Assembly: GCF_011044975.1 (NCBI RefSeq)
Contig: NZ_JAAKZV010000003.1
Location: forward strand, 1-64,000
Direction: 5' to 3'
DNA length: 64,000 nucleotides
DNA from: Streptomyces coryli
GTDB lineage: Bacteria > Actinomycetota > Actinomycetes > Streptomycetales > Streptomycetaceae
This document shows positions 51,803-59,822 of the stretch, one piece after another (within the stretch, counting starts at the first letter, position 1; the number at the start of each line of letters is the position of its first letter). The translations under genes were made by a program, and so were the position numbers. The notes beneath the pieces are model-generated. The model saw only the letters and a program-made list of their open reading frames with translations, ran no database searches and was not told where the DNA came from.

Positions 51803-52390
51803 ATGACCGAGGGCCCCGGTAGGACCCGGCTGCTGTGGCGCCGGCGGCGGCACCCGCTCAGCAGGCGCATTGATGTCGCCGAGGCGTGGATTGTGCTGAT
51901 CGCCGGGGTGCTGCTGGTCATCGGCAGCCCGCTGCTGGGCGTGGCCTCCGGTGCGGTCTACCACCAGGATCTGGTCCGGCAGCGCCACGAGCGGCTGCCG
52001 ACCGCCGCGGTGCTGCTCGAGGACGCCGACCGCCCTGCGTCGCAGGTGACGGAGGAGTATCCGAGCTCCTCGCACAGCACCCGCGTGCGTGCCGAGGTGC
52101 GCTGGACGGATGCCGCGGGCGTCGAGCGTACGGGCAAGACCCAGGTGCGGGCGGGGTTACGGGCAGGCGCGAGCGCGACGATCTGGACCGCCGACGGGGG
52201 GCGGCACGCCGTCCCCGCACCGCCCACCCCCGGGCAGGCGGTGACGCGCGGGATCACCCTGGGCGTGTGCGTCGCGCTGATGTACGCGCTGCTGCTCGTG
52301 CTGGTCCTGGTGACCGTCCGCCTGAGTCTCGAGCGCCGGCGAGCCGACTGGTGGGAGCGGGAGTGGGCGCGCGTCGGCGGTACGTGCTAG
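51803..52390 (+). CDS. Rv1733c family membrane protein
   Basis: A 195-residue protein with two membrane helices (about 29-51 and 151-175) enclosing an extracytoplasmic domain that begins AVYHQDLVRQRHERLPTAAVLLED. This layout is that of M. tuberculosis Rv1733c, a dormancy-associated protein of unknown function. Codon 119 is TTA (52157-52159), a bldA-type rare codon. Its stop overlaps the stop of the convergent membrane protein by four bases. No TCACCC-type motif precedes it. Confidence 0.85.
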   Translation: MTEGPGRTRLLWRRRRHPLSRRIDVAEAWIVLIAGVLLVIGSPLLGVASGAVYHQDLVRQRHERLPTAAVLLEDADRPASQVTEEYPSSSHSTRVRAEVRWTDAAGVERTGKTQVRAGLRAGASATIWTADGGRHAVPAPPTPGQAVTRGITLGVCVALMYALLLVLVLVTVRLSLERRRADWWEREWARVGGTC

Positions 52391-52899
52391 CCGTGCGTCA
52401 GGGACTTGAAGTTCGCCAGCACGGCGCCGATGACCGCTGCCCCGGCGCCGGCCAGCAGGGCGCTCTTGCGGGTCCGGCCGGCCAGGCCGCCCGCCGTGCT
52501 GCAGAAGCCGAAGAGGAGGGCCAGCGTCACCCAGCGGGACAGCGTCAGGGCCCGTTCCTCGGAAAGGACTCCGAAGCCGGCCAGCAGCAGGAAGCACAGC
52601 GGCGCGGGCGCGGCCATGAAGGCGCCCGCGCCTTCGGTCAGGGCTTTTGCCCGCTCGGCGCGCGTGAGCGGCCGGCCGCGCTCCACCTCCTGACCGATCG
52701 CCGTGGCGAACCCTTCCGCGAGCACGATTCCGGTGACCGTGGCCGCGAGCAGCGACGCGGCCTCGAACGCCGGCGGCGGATGCTCTTCCAGGGCGAGCAG
52801 GAGCGCCAGGACCACGATGCAGCCGTACACGCCGCGGGCGGCGATCAGCCCGCCCTTGGCCACGGAGAGCCGCCGTGGTGTCCGAAGCCGATGCGTCAC
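52387..52899 (-). CDS. Integral membrane protein of unknown function
   Basis: A 170-residue hydrophobic protein with about five predicted spans (for example GVYGCIVVLALLLAL, AASLLAATVTGIVLAEG, APLCFLLLAGFGVLS, WVTLALLFGFC, AVIGAVLANF). I do not recognise a family. The GTG start 52899 overlaps the stop of the 497-residue membrane protein upstream (GTGA), so the two are translationally coupled and probably work together. The operon promoter is in the 54390-54546 region. Confidence 0.75.
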   Translation of the reverse strand: MTHRLRTPRRLSVAKGGLIAARGVYGCIVVLALLLALEEHPPPAFEAASLLAATVTGIVLAEGFATAIGQEVERGRPLTRAERAKALTEGAGAFMAAPAPLCFLLLAGFGVLSEERALTLSRWVTLALLFGFCSTAGGLAGRTRKSALLAGAGAAVIGAVLANFKSLTHG

Positions 52900-54389
52900 C
52901 CCGGGGCCCCGGTGACCGCCGCCTTCGCGGACTGACCCGAGGTCGGCTCCGCCTCCGCTTCCTCCTGCTCGGCCTGCCCGTTCTCCGTCGGCTCGGCCCC
53001 GGCGTGCTGCCCGTCGGCCGGGGCCCCCGATCGCGCGAGTACGGTGACGAGCACCTCGTATCCGAGCAGCAGCACCGCCACCACCAGCAGAGCGGTCCAG
53101 GTGGTCAGCGCCAGCGCCACGATCGCGGCGAGCACCGCGCCCGCGATGCGCAGCCCGTCGACGTACCGGCGGATCCAGGCCCTGAGGGCCGTGCTGCCCG
53201 CGACCTGGCGGGTGGCCCGCGCCGTCAGCCGGCCGGTGGCCCTGGCGCCCTGCACCGTGTAGCGGCGCAGGCCGACGGGCAGCCGGCCGGGGCCGACCAG
53301 ATACGCGAGTACGGCCAGGGCGATGCCGAGCCAGAGCAGCTGGTCGCCGCGTTCGCGCAAGGTGGTGAAGAGCGTGTACATCGCGGATCGCGCGCCGTCC
53401 TCGTAGACGCCTCCCGGCAGCTCGCGGAGGACCTGGTCCTTCACCGCGCGCAGGATGCTCGTGAGCACGGTTACGGAGATCACCAGCGCGAGTCCGAGCT
53501 GGAGCACCGTCCGGCGGCGGTTCGGCGAGACCCACAGGGCGATGCCGAGGAGCACGAGGGTGCCGATCACCAGTCCCAGCACGCCGCGCTTGAAGAGCAG
53601 CACCGCGTCCTGCAGTTGACCGAGCTTGTCGCGGTCGTACAGGGTGATCTTCCCGAAGTCGGCGGGCAGCGAGACCCCGAGGGCGCTCTCGATCTTGTCG
53701 TGCAGACCCGGCGGGATCTCTCCCGAGCCGATGGCCGGCAGGTCGAGGTCCTTGCCGAAGAGCGTGGGCAGTTGGCTCTCGAGCACGTTCAGCACGTCGT
53801 TCATCAGGGGCAGCAGATTCAGCGTCACCGTGCTGCCCTGGACCGACACGTTGTCGTTGCGGTCCTCCAGCACCGCGACGATACGCGCGTGTGCGGTGCG
53901 GTTCGCCTTCTCCCAGAGCTGCTGGAATTCGTCGGTCTTCAGCAGCGCGGAGACCTTGTCCCTGACGAAGTCCCGCACCGCCCCGCTGACCGGCGCGGCG
54001 AGGAACCCGGCCTTCGGCGGCAGGGCTTCGGCCAGCCGGTCCTCGACGTCCACCGCGGTGAAGATCTGCTCGGTGACCAGCTTGGTCACCGCCGCGTTGA
54101 CCGCCGGCTCCTCCGGCATCGGTCCGACGGTGGCCACCCACCGGTCGGTGTTCAGCGTCGTCCGCGCGCCCCATACGCCGATCACCGAAGCGACCGTGCA
54201 GAAGCCGACGACGGCGATCAGCAGAGCGGCGATGGTCCTACGGATCGCGAGCCCGAGCCCGTGCCGCCGGGTGCGTGCCGCTGATTCGGCGCGCAGCGCG
54301 GCCACCTCCGCCCGCAGCCGGTCAAGTTCGCCCTGGCCATTGCCCGGGCTCGTCGGCGGGATCGGCCCGCTGGTTTCGGGTGCTGCCAT
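52896..54389 (-). CDS. Large membrane protein with extracytoplasmic domain
   Basis: A 497-residue membrane protein I cannot assign to a named family. A short coiled-coil-like start (ELDRLRAEVAALRAESA, 21-37) precedes one membrane helix (about 50-73). A ~210-residue external domain follows (RWVATVGPMPEEPAVNAAV ... SLPADFGKITLYD). Then come four or five helices (for example LGLVIGTLVLLGIALWV and GLALVISVTVLTSILRA). The tail is glutamate-rich. GGGGGAG precedes ATG 54389. It shares a divergent promoter region, containing a TCACCC-N5-GGGTGA site, with the DUF6325 gene. Confidence 0.78.
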   Translation of the reverse strand: MAAPETSGPIPPTSPGNGQGELDRLRAEVAALRAESAARTRRHGLGLAIRRTIAALLIAVVGFCTVASVIGVWGARTTLNTDRWVATVGPMPEEPAVNAAVTKLVTEQIFTAVDVEDRLAEALPPKAGFLAAPVSGAVRDFVRDKVSALLKTDEFQQLWEKANRTAHARIVAVLEDRNDNVSVQGSTVTLNLLPLMNDVLNVLESQLPTLFGKDLDLPAIGSGEIPPGLHDKIESALGVSLPADFGKITLYDRDKLGQLQDAVLLFKRGVLGLVIGTLVLLGIALWVSPNRRRTVLQLGLALVISVTVLTSILRAVKDQVLRELPGGVYEDGARSAMYTLFTTLRERGDQLLWLGIALAVLAYLVGPGRLPVGLRRYTVQGARATGRLTARATRQVAGSTALRAWIRRYVDGLRIAGAVLAAIVALALTTWTALLVVAVLLLGYEVLVTVLARSGAPADGQHAGAEPTENGQAEQEEAEAEPTSGQSAKAAVTGAPG

Positions 54390-54471
54390 GACTCCCCCTC
54401 GGCCGGGGCGCCGCGCGGCTGTGCCCTTGCGGCGCTGCGGCCCACCCTCGGACCTGGCGGCCCGTCGCCCA

Positions 54472-54488
54472 TCACCCTTTCCGGGTGA
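54472..54488. promoter_or_regulatory. Conserved inverted repeat, site 1 (perfect)
   Basis: TCACCC, TTTCC, GGGTGA in the divergent gap between genes starting at 54389 and 54547. Same half-sites and five-base spacer as at 56069 and 57067. Centre is 67 bases from the DUF6325 start and 91 from the other. Confidence 0.65.
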
Positions 54489-54546
54489 CGCGCCGCGGGC
54501 CGCCGTCCGACTGGATGGACAGCAGTGCCGAGCGGAAGGAGACATC

Positions 54547-55101
54547 ATGATCAAGATCGGTCCGGTACAGATGCTGGCGGTCGAGTTCGGGCCCGACGCA
54601 CAGTTCGAAGGGAAGATCATCCGCGAGCTGGAGAGCCTCGAGCGCTTCGGCTTCATCCGGGTCATCGATCTGCTCTTCGTGCTCAAGCAGGAGGACGGCA
54701 CCCTGATGGCCCGCGACTACCAGGCGGAAGGCCTGGGAAGCACCATCGCCGCGCTGCTCGGCCTCGGTGAACGGACGCGTCAAGAGGTCGCGGAGCTCGA
54801 GCAGATGGCGGACGAGGGCTACCCCTTCGGGCTGACCGGAGACGACATCAAGGAGATGGGCAACGACCTCAAGCCGGGCGCCGCCGCGGGATACGTCCTG
54901 CTCGAGCACGTGTGGGCGAGGACGCTGCGGCGGCTGATCCGCGAAGCGGGCGGCGTGCCCACCGCGGAGGGGTTCCTCACCCCGGACACGCTCGGACCGG
55001 TGGCCTCCGAGGTCGCGCAGGCCGTGCTCGCACTCGACGCGATGACCGCCGAGGAGTCGTCCGGAGGTCTCGCGGCCAGGCGGCTGGGGAAATCGACCTG
55101 A
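54547..55101 (+). CDS. DUF6325 family protein
   Basis: A 184-residue protein of the DUF6325 type. The N-terminal ferredoxin-like half reads IGPVQMLAVEFGPDAQFEGK and FIRVIDLLFVLKQEDGTLMA. The C-terminal half is helical and ends in an Ala-rich segment of the form VAQAVLALDAMTAEE. The family has no known reaction and is seen with actinobacterial stress or gas-vesicle-like gene groups. GGAAGGAG precedes the ATG at the usual distance. Monocistronic, ended by the hairpin at 55112-55164. Confidence 0.82.
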   Translation: MIKIGPVQMLAVEFGPDAQFEGKIIRELESLERFGFIRVIDLLFVLKQEDGTLMARDYQAEGLGSTIAALLGLGERTRQEVAELEQMADEGYPFGLTGDDIKEMGNDLKPGAAAGYVLLEHVWARTLRRLIREAGGVPTAEGFLTPDTLGPVASEVAQAVLALDAMTAEESSGGLAARRLGKST

Positions 55102-55111
55102 CCCAGGCCTT

Positions 55112-55164
55112 CCCGGAGCCTGTTCCGCCGGCAGCGCAGTGGGGCCGGGCCGGCAGGCTCCGGG
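55112..55164. terminator. Bidirectional terminator between convergent genes
   Basis: CCCGGAGCCTG (55112-55122) and its exact inverse CAGGCTCCGGG (55154-55164) form an eleven-pair stem; the 31-base loop contains further GCCGG/CCGGC pairing. It fills the 90-base gap between the DUF6325 and LuxR stops. Confidence 0.75.
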
Positions 55165-55191
55165 ACGAAGTCCGGGAACGCACCCCCTTGT

Positions 55192-55692
55192 TCACTCGAG
55201 CCGGAGTCCGCGGGCGCGGCGGACGGCGGCCTCCCGGGTGGTGACGTCCAGCTTCCGGTAGATGGCACGCACATGGCTCTTGACCGTATTCACCGACAGG
55301 TACAGCGCGTCGCCGATCTCCCGCAGCGACTGCTCGCTCGACAGGTGCCGCAGCACGATGGCTTCCCGCTCGGTGAGCGGCGGGGCGGGCTCCGGCCGGT
55401 GCGAGCCGCGCCCCGCCCGCGCCGTCCGCGGCAGACCGTAGTCGGCCGAAGCCAGGATCGCGGCGGACTCGTCCAGCAACAGCTCGGTGAGGCGTGGATC
55501 GCGGATCACATGGGCGGCGTCGCAGAGCGTGTCGGCGAACGAGGACACGAACAGGGACACCACCGCCTCCGCGGTGAACGGGTCGCAGCCGAGCGCGCTG
55601 AGCTCGCTGCGCAGGGTGTCCGCGCGCCCGGGGCCGGGAGAACTGAGCGCCGGCCGCGCCTGCCGTAACGGACGGACGAATGGTGCAGGCAT
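55192..55692 (-). CDS. LuxR-type transcriptional regulator with early TTA codon
   Basis: A 166-residue regulator. The C-terminal ~65 residues are a complete LuxR/NarL helix-turn-helix: PPLTEREAIVLRHLSSEQSL, EIGDALYLSVNTVKSHVRAIYRKLDV. The N-terminal ~90 residues are helical with no receiver or sensor domain I recognise. Start ATG 55692 (MPAPFVRPL), GGAGGGGG upstream. Codon 9 is TTA (55666-55668), so translation should depend on the bldA tRNA in Streptomyces. It lies among the genes carrying the TCACCC-N5-GGGTGA motif and is the only DNA-binding protein there. Confidence 0.87.
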   Translation of the reverse strand: MPAPFVRPLRQARPALSSPGPGRADTLRSELSALGCDPFTAEAVVSLFVSSFADTLCDAAHVIRDPRLTELLLDESAAILASADYGLPRTARAGRGSHRPEPAPPLTEREAIVLRHLSSEQSLREIGDALYLSVNTVKSHVRAIYRKLDVTTREAAVRRARGLRLE

Positions 55693-55752
55693 GTGCTCAC
55701 CCCCTCCTGGGGACTGTCGCATATGCATCTTCCGCCCGCCGCGGCGCGGCCG

Positions 55753-55772
55753 ATAGGGCCTAATTGCCCTAT
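55753..55772. promoter_or_regulatory. Inverted repeat ATAGGGC-N6-GCCCTAT before the LuxR gene
   Basis: ATAGGGC (55753-55759), CTAATT, GCCCTAT (55766-55772), exact inverse halves. It overlaps the end of the 78-residue gene and lies 61 bases before the LuxR start. It could be that gene's terminator or an autoregulatory operator. Confidence 0.5.
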
Positions 55773-56005
55773 TCGCTCTCCTGATTGGGTCTGCCGCCGG
55801 GCAGCCGGCGCACTTCGACAAGCTCCAGGCCGAGAGACTGGATGCGGTCCAGGATCCCGTACAGCGCCGCCTGGTCCAGAGGGCTGCCGCGCAGCACGGT
55901 CTCCGCCGGATGAACCGTGATGGTCAGCTCGCTGAACGCTTCTTCCAGCGCCCCGACCACCCGTCCGTTGATCCGGATCTCGAAGCCGCTTCCGGGTGCG
56001 ACCAT
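55769..56005 (-). CDS. Small conserved protein of unknown function
   Basis: A 78-residue acidic protein (FEIRINGRVVGALEEAF, LTITVHPAETVLRG, AALYGILDRIQSLGLELVEV) predicted as a compact beta-alpha domain. I do not recognise a named family, although similar short proteins occur beside stress genes in Streptomyces (memory, unverified). GAGGTGACGCC before the ATG supports translation. Divergent from the 154-residue membrane protein, with site 2 of the shared motif in between. LuxR gene follows downstream on the same strand. Confidence 0.65.
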   Translation of the reverse strand: MVAPGSGFEIRINGRVVGALEEAFSELTITVHPAETVLRGSPLDQAALYGILDRIQSLGLELVEVRRLPGGRPNQESE

Positions 56006-56068
56006 GGCGTCACCTCGTTCGGGCTGGTGGACGTGCCCGAATCCTCCGTCGCGGCCGGGCGGAATACA

Positions 56069-56085
56069 TCACCCCGTGTGGGTGA
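56069..56085. promoter_or_regulatory. Conserved inverted repeat, site 2 (perfect)
   Basis: TCACCC, CGTGT, GGGTGA, centred between divergent genes starting at 56005 and 56142, 72 and 65 bases from the centre respectively. Confidence 0.65.
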
Positions 56086-56141
56086 GTACGAACCGGGGTG
56101 CCGCGCAGGATGCTCCAACTCCCGTAGAGGAGGAGCCAGAA

Positions 56142-56606
56142 ATGACTGATCAGACTTCACCGGAACGGTCCGCCGGAAGCGTGGCGCCGCCCCGCGCGGC
56201 GGAAGTGGAGAGTGGGCCGAATCCCGTGGCCGTCGGCTTCTCGGTGCTTGCCGGCAGCATGATGTTGCTGACCGGCATCTACCACGCCATCGTCGGGCTG
56301 GCCGCGATCATCGACGACAAGTTCTTCGTCGCCACGGCCAACTACAGCTTCGAGTTCGATACGACCACATGGGGATGGCTGCAGCTCATCTCCGGGCTCG
56401 TCCTCGTCGTTACGGCGGGCGGCATCTTCGGCGGCCATACCTGGGCACGCGTCGTCGGCATCGCCGTCGCGGGGCTGAGCGCCGTCGAGAGCTTCTTCTT
56501 CATCCCGTACCACCCGGTGTGGGCGATCCTGATCATCGCCTTCGACGTGGTGGCGATCTGGGCGCTCTCGGTGTACGGCAGCAACGGCCGGCCGCGGCAG
56601 GGGTGA
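56142..56606 (+). CDS. DUF7144-type four-helix membrane protein
   Basis: A 154-residue membrane protein with four spans: VAVGFSVLAGSMMLLTGIYH, WGWLQLISGLVLVVTAGG, ARVVGIAVAGLSAVESFFF, WAILIIAFDVVAIWALSVY (each cut to its core). A DDKFFVATANYSFEFDTTTW loop follows span one. This corresponds to the DUF7144 family. AGAGGAGGAG lies upstream of ATG 56142. Function unknown; probable envelope or stress protein under the shared motif. Confidence 0.82.
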   Translation: MTDQTSPERSAGSVAPPRAAEVESGPNPVAVGFSVLAGSMMLLTGIYHAIVGLAAIIDDKFFVATANYSFEFDTTTWGWLQLISGLVLVVTAGGIFGGHTWARVVGIAVAGLSAVESFFFIPYHPVWAILIIAFDVVAIWALSVYGSNGRPRQG

Positions 56607-56625
56607 ACCGGGCCGGCCGGCAGCC

Positions 56626-57009
56626 CTACATGGAGAGCACCTTGGTCTTCGCCTGCAGATACTCCTGATCCGTCAGCGCACCGGTCTGGCGGAGCTCGGC
56701 GAGCTGGGAAAGCTGCCTCGTTTCGCCGTTCCCCGCGCCCGCCGGGCCGCCGTGCCCGAACCGGTCGTCGCGCGCCTGCGCGGCACGCATCTCCCGCTCG
56801 TTCATCGCGTGACTGCGGACGACGAGGTAGGCGAAGACGCCGACGAAGGGCAGCACGATGACGCAGACCAGCCAGCCGGTCTTCGCCCAGCCGCTCAGGT
56901 CGTAGCTGCGGAAGATGTCGACGATCGTCTTGAACACCAGCACCAGCCACAGCACCCAGAGGAAGAACCACAGCATGGTCAGAAACACGTTCAGCAGCGG
57001 ATAGTCCAT
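56626..57009 (-). CDS. Membrane protein with PLDc_N and SHOCT domains
   Basis: A 127-residue protein. The N-terminal PLDc_N region has two spans (NVFLTMLWFFLWVLWLVLVF; TGWLVCVIVLPFVGVFAYLV). A C-terminal SHOCT motif LAELRQTGALTDQEYLQAK follows a Gly-rich linker. Small proteins like this are common in stress-induced groups and may tether or oligomerise membrane partners. Divergent from the DUF2252 gene, with site 3 of the shared motif between. Convergent with the DUF7144 gene at 19 bases. Confidence 0.85.
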   Translation of the reverse strand: MDYPLLNVFLTMLWFFLWVLWLVLVFKTIVDIFRSYDLSGWAKTGWLVCVIVLPFVGVFAYLVVRSHAMNEREMRAAQARDDRFGHGGPAGAGNGETRQLSQLAELRQTGALTDQEYLQAKTKVLSM

Positions 57010-57066
57010 TGCCGCCTCCCAGGTAGTCGATGAGGTGCACGGTGACCCCCACCGCGGGGCGTCACA

Positions 57067-57083
57067 TCACCCGGCGGGGGTGA
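57067..57083. promoter_or_regulatory. Conserved inverted repeat, site 3 (perfect)
   Basis: TCACCC, GGCGG, GGGTGA, extended by A and T on the outer edges. It lies in the 150-base divergent gap, 66 bases from the SHOCT gene start (57009) and 85 from the DUF2252 start (57160). Confidence 0.65.
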
Positions 57084-57159
57084 TGCCCGCCCGCCGCATC
57101 CGCACGAGTGTTGGTGACCCTGCGCGAAGAGCGGTGCGCCGGAGGAGGAGGGCCTGACG

Positions 57160-58563
57160 ATGACCGGAAGCCGGACAGTGCATCTCACCCCGGAGGAGCG
57201 GGCTGCCCGCGGGAAGGCGGCGCGCGGCCCGGTGCCCCGCTCCGCGCACGCCGAGTTCACGCCGCCACCGGATCGCGCCGATCCCGTGAGCCTGCTCGAG
57301 GCGCAGTCGGCGACCCGGGTGCAGGAGCTGATCCCGGTGCGTTACGGGCGGATGCTGGAGTCGCCGTTCCGGTTCTACCGGGGCGCCGCCGCCATCATGG
57401 CCGCCGATCTGGCCCGCACCCCCAGCACGGGCATCCGGGCGCAGCTGTGCGGCGACGCGCACCTGCTCAACTTCCGGCTGCTGGCCTCCGCCGAGCGCCA
57501 TCTGATGTTCGACATCAACGACTTCGACGAGACGCTCCCCGGCCCCTGGGAATGGGACGTCAAGCGGCTCGCGGCGAGCCTGGCCATGGCCGGCCGCAGC
57601 AACGGCTTCACCGACGCGGAACGGTCGGGCGTGGTGCGCGCGGCCGTCGGCTCGTACCGGACCTGGATGGGCCGCTTCGCCGGCATGCGCAATCTCGAGG
57701 TCTGGTACGCGCGGATCGACGCCGACGAGCTCTACCGGACCCTCACCGAGCGCAGCGAGGAGGGGGTGACCGCGCGGACGTCCCGGTCCCTGGCCAAGGC
57801 ACGCGGCAAGGACCATCTGCACGCCTTCGAGAAGCTCACCCACCTCGTCAAGGGAGAGCGCAGGATCACTCCCGACCATCCGCTGATCACCCCGATCGAT
57901 GTCCTGCTCCCGGATGCCGAGCGGGCCTCGCTGGAGGAGCAGATGCGCCGGCTGGTCGACCAGTACGGCGAAAGCCTGCCGTCGGACCGCCGGGCGCTGC
58001 TGCGGCAGTTCCGGCTGGTGGACATGGCCCGCAAGGTCGTCGGCGTCGGCAGTGTGGGCACCCGCTGCTGGATCATTCTGATGCTCGGCCGCGATGATCA
58101 CGATCCGCTGCTGCTGCAGGCCAAGGAAGCCCAGAACTCCGTCCTCGCCGAGTACGCGGGACCGAGCGAGTTCGAGAGCCAGGGGCAGCGTGTCGTCGCC
58201 GGTCAGCGGCTGATGCAGGCCTCGAGCGACATCCTGCTCGGCTGGGAGCGCACCGAGGGGATCGACGGCCGCGAACGCGACTTCTACGTCCGGCAGTTGC
58301 ACGACTGGAAGGGCATCGCGCTGGTCGATTCCATGAAGCCGCCCACCCTGAAGCTCTTCGGCCGGGTCTGCGGCGCCAGCCTGGCCCGGGCGCACGCCCG
58401 GTCAGGAGACCGCATCGCCATCGCCGCCTATCTCGGTCGCGGGGACGCCTTCGACCTCGCCCTGGCGGAGTTCGCCGAGGCCTACGCGGATCAGAACGAG
58501 CGCGACTTCGACGCCCTGGGCGCGGCGGTGCGCAGTGGGAGGGTGAGGGCAGGACAGCTGTAG
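57160..58563 (+). CDS. DUF2252 family kinase-like protein
   Basis: A 467-residue DUF2252 protein with a probable protein-kinase/aminoglycoside-phosphotransferase-like fold. Motifs include FYRGAAAIMAADLA, the Brenner-like CGDAHLLNFRLLAS and the metal-site-like FDINDFDETLPGPWEWDVKRL broken here at 20. VGSVGTRCWIILMLGRDD and KGIALVDSM follow. The substrate is unknown; members occur in many actinobacteria. Monocistronic, with site 3 upstream. Confidence 0.88.
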   Translation: MTGSRTVHLTPEERAARGKAARGPVPRSAHAEFTPPPDRADPVSLLEAQSATRVQELIPVRYGRMLESPFRFYRGAAAIMAADLARTPSTGIRAQLCGDAHLLNFRLLASAERHLMFDINDFDETLPGPWEWDVKRLAASLAMAGRSNGFTDAERSGVVRAAVGSYRTWMGRFAGMRNLEVWYARIDADELYRTLTERSEEGVTARTSRSLAKARGKDHLHAFEKLTHLVKGERRITPDHPLITPIDVLLPDAERASLEEQMRRLVDQYGESLPSDRRALLRQFRLVDMARKVVGVGSVGTRCWIILMLGRDDHDPLLLQAKEAQNSVLAEYAGPSEFESQGQRVVAGQRLMQASSDILLGWERTEGIDGRERDFYVRQLHDWKGIALVDSMKPPTLKLFGRVCGASLARAHARSGDRIAIAAYLGRGDAFDLALAEFAEAYADQNERDFDALGAAVRSGRVRAGQL

Positions 58564-58579
58564 CGCGGCCCGGCCGCCG

Positions 58580-59023
58580 TCACTTCATGCCCCAGTCGTA
58601 CAGGACCACGGTGCGCACGAGCCGGTCCTGGACCGAGGCGTTGCGGCGGTCGACCAGCACCCAGGCGAGGCCCAGCGGAAAGAGGACGCACAGCACGGCG
58701 CGCAGCGCCGACCTGCCGATGCTCAGCGGACGCCCGGAGGCGCCCACCAAGCGCAGTCCTGCGACCTGCTTGCCCGCCGTGCGGCCCGCCATCGCCCCGC
58801 CGACCGTGAGATAGCCGACGCAGACGAGGTAACCGCCCACGACGGCACCGGGCCGTGAGATCCGCGGCAGCTCGAACGCGGGACCGGTCAGCAGGAAGTC
58901 CGCCAGGCCGTACGCCAGCAGGGCAGCACCGCAGATCGCGCCGACCAGCGCCAGATCGATCAGATCCGCCGCCGCCCGGGAGGCGATTCCGGCCCGTTGC
59001 CCCTGGACGGCCGGCGGCGTCAT
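58580..59023 (-). CDS. RDD family membrane protein
   Basis: A 147-residue RDD protein with three spans. ASRAAADLIDLALVGAIC carries the Arg-Asp pattern at the N-terminus; then VVGGYLVCVGYLTVGGAMAG, GRTAGKQVAGLRLV and VLVDRRNASVQDRLVRTVVL, the conserved closing segment. RDD proteins are proposed ion exchangers or accessory membrane proteins. Start ATG 59023 overlaps the stop of the repeat protein (ATGA). Last gene of a three-gene operon. Confidence 0.88.
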   Translation of the reverse strand: MTPPAVQGQRAGIASRAAADLIDLALVGAICGAALLAYGLADFLLTGPAFELPRISRPGAVVGGYLVCVGYLTVGGAMAGRTAGKQVAGLRLVGASGRPLSIGRSALRAVLCVLFPLGLAWVLVDRRNASVQDRLVRTVVLYDWGMK

Positions 59024-59817
59024 GACTCCTCCGCCAGCGGCGCGGGACCGGTCGTGTCCCGCACCGCCGACCGGTTCAGGAGCCGGTCCGCGACCCGGCT
59101 CAGGAACCGGTCCGCGCTCACCCCTCGGTCCCGGAAGGCGTCCACCGCCTCGACCGTCATGGTGCCGCTGGACTCCCGTACGATCCGCGAGAAGTCGATC
59201 TCGTCGAGCACCCGCTGCACGAGGTCCGCGAGATCGAGGCGGTCGATCACCGCGTCGATGTCCGCGCGCGCGACGATCGTATTCACGTCGATCCGTGCCG
59301 CGACGCGATCCACGTCCACGCGTGCGGCGATACGGTCGACGTCGATCCGTTCCGCGGCCCGGTTCATGTCGAGCCGCCCGGCCGCGCGATCGAGGTCGAT
59401 GCGTTCCGCGACACCGTTGAGGTCGACTTCGTCGAGTACCGCGATGGTCGCGTCCCGGACCAGCGCCCGTACGAACTCCTCGGCCGCCGCCCGGTTGCGG
59501 AGCTGCTCGGCCCGGCCGCGCTCGCCCCACCGCGCCACCAAGGGCTGCGCCACGAATCCGGCCAGCGGGCTCAGCCGTGCACCGGCCCCTCTCACCACCC
59601 GCAGCGAGTGCCGCTGGGCCGCGAGCCCCAGCCCGACGGCCGACCACGACACCAGGTGCAGCAGATCCGCGGGCCCGTCCCGGGCCGGCTCTCCGGAATC
59701 CGCAGGGTCCAGCAGCCGCCGCACGACGGAGGCACCGAGCCCGGCCAGGCCGAGCACCACCCGCGATGCCTGCACCACCAAGTCGTCATGGCCGCTTTCC
59801 GGCCCGGCTGCGTCCAT
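59020..59817 (-). CDS. Membrane-associated protein with nine-residue tandem repeats
   Basis: A 265-residue protein. The N-terminal half has hydrophobic segments (VLGLAGLGASVVRRLL; LLHLVSWSAVGLGLA). Residues 131-202 are eight uninterrupted nine-residue repeats of the form (I/V/L)D(L/V/M)(D/N)R(A/V/I)AxR, e.g. IDLDRAAGR, LDMNRAAER, IDVDRIAAR, VDVDRVAAR. I do not recognise a named family, although similar repeats occur in actinobacterial membrane operons (memory). It overlaps the RDD gene (ATGA) and follows the DUF6069 gene by five bases, so these three probably function together. Confidence 0.75.
   Translation of the reverse strand: MDAAGPESGHDDLVVQASRVVLGLAGLGASVVRRLLDPADSGEPARDGPADLLHLVSWSAVGLGLAAQRHSLRVVRGAGARLSPLAGFVAQPLVARWGERGRAEQLRNRAAAEEFVRALVRDATIAVLDEVDLNGVAERIDLDRAAGRLDMNRAAERIDVDRIAARVDVDRVAARIDVNTIVARADIDAVIDRLDLADLVQRVLDEIDFSRIVRESSGTMTVEAVDAFRDRGVSADRFLSRVADRLLNRSAVRDTTGPAPLAEES
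59212..59427 (-). repeat. Coding tandem repeat, eight 27-base units
   Basis: Eight degenerate 27-base units encoding the nine-residue repeats of the preceding entry, with GCGATC/GTCGAC-rich recurring words. The units are diverged at the DNA level, so the array looks old and selected at protein level. Confidence 0.7.
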
Positions 59818-59822
59818 TCACA

